This document shows positions 63,895-64,000 of a stretch of DNA of 64,000 bases, in pieces (the stretch's first letter is position 1; every line of letters begins with the position of its first letter). A program made the position numbers and the translations under genes. Source of the stretch: Notamacropus eugenii (Eukaryota > Chordata > Mammalia > Diprotodontia > Macropodidae); the NCBI RefSeq assembly GCF_028372415.1, contig NC_092872.1, positions 280,801,206-280,865,205 on the forward strand. Direction: 5' to 3'. The notes under the pieces were generated by a model. The model did no database searches. It was given only the letters and a program-made list of their open reading frames with translations, and was not told the DNA's origin.

Positions 63895-64000
63895 TAGATC
63901 ACAGGATTTAAAACTGGAATGGCTTTAGAAATCATCCAGTTAAACCTCCTCCTTATTTTAGAGAGGAAAACTGAAACTCAGACATGGAAGTCAACTTTCT
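63895..64000 (-). mobile_element. MIR-family SINE fragment, antisense, cut by the window end
   Basis: GGCTTTAGAAATCATCCAGT and TATTTTAGAGAGGAAAACTG match the reversed tail and core. Confidence 0.6.

Noticed and set aside
52561-64000. First exon of LHPP, expected beyond NKX1-2 from human synteny
   Set aside because: No CpG island or phosphatase-like exon was found. It probably lies past the window end.

Overview
The window is nuclear vertebrate DNA from a mammal, most likely a marsupial. Genes are split by GT-AG introns and share one strand. Two CpG-rich promoters stand out against AT-rich DNA, and most of the rest is interspersed repeats. The repeat mix suggests a marsupial: L1 copies whose ORF2 C-terminus resembles eutherian L1 but with a different 3' end, an ORF1-only (HAL1-like) L1, RTE-tailed CORE-SINEs, fold-back hAT elements, and much L2 and MIR. 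The species cannot be told from sequence alone. No retrovirus-like element, CRISPR array, tRNA or rRNA gene was recognised.

Two host genes are present, both on the minus strand. OAT (ornithine aminotransferase, mitochondrial) runs from a CpG-island promoter near 24.0 kb to a poly(A) signal at 4.55 kb. Nine coding exons join without a break into 439 codons, the human length, with the PLP lysine at residue 292 and all catalytic residues I checked. NKX1-2 (NK1-type homeobox factor) has two coding exons (51891-52107 and 48987-49795). They encode a predicted 341-residue protein with an N-terminal eh1/TN repressor motif, a very acidic tract and a complete homeodomain. Adjacent OAT and NKX1-2 in the same orientation match the human 10q26.13 order from memory. 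LHPP, next to NKX1-2 in human, was not found before the window ends.

Layout: 1-4.5 kb is sequence downstream of OAT, mainly antisense L2 and an hAT-like element. 4.5-24.0 kb is OAT; its introns hold two 5'-truncated L1s, a tail-only HAL1-like insertion, CORE-SINEs and a 203-bp palindromic hAT element. 24.0-24.5 kb is the OAT promoter CpG island, followed by a C-rich tract. 24.5-48.2 kb is intergenic, with L2/MIR mosaics and large microsatellites. 48.2-52.6 kb is NKX1-2 with its CpG island. 52.6-64 kb is intergenic, with MIRs, two adjacent L1 tails, a repeat-free stretch near 59.0-59.6 kb that looks like a regulatory element, and a 2.5-kb HAL1-like element.

OAT is a metabolic housekeeping gene and NKX1-2 a developmental transcription factor. 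They are neighbours, not partners in one pathway. Candidate conserved elements near 45.1, 50.7 and 59.2 kb would most plausibly serve NKX1-2, but this is inference.
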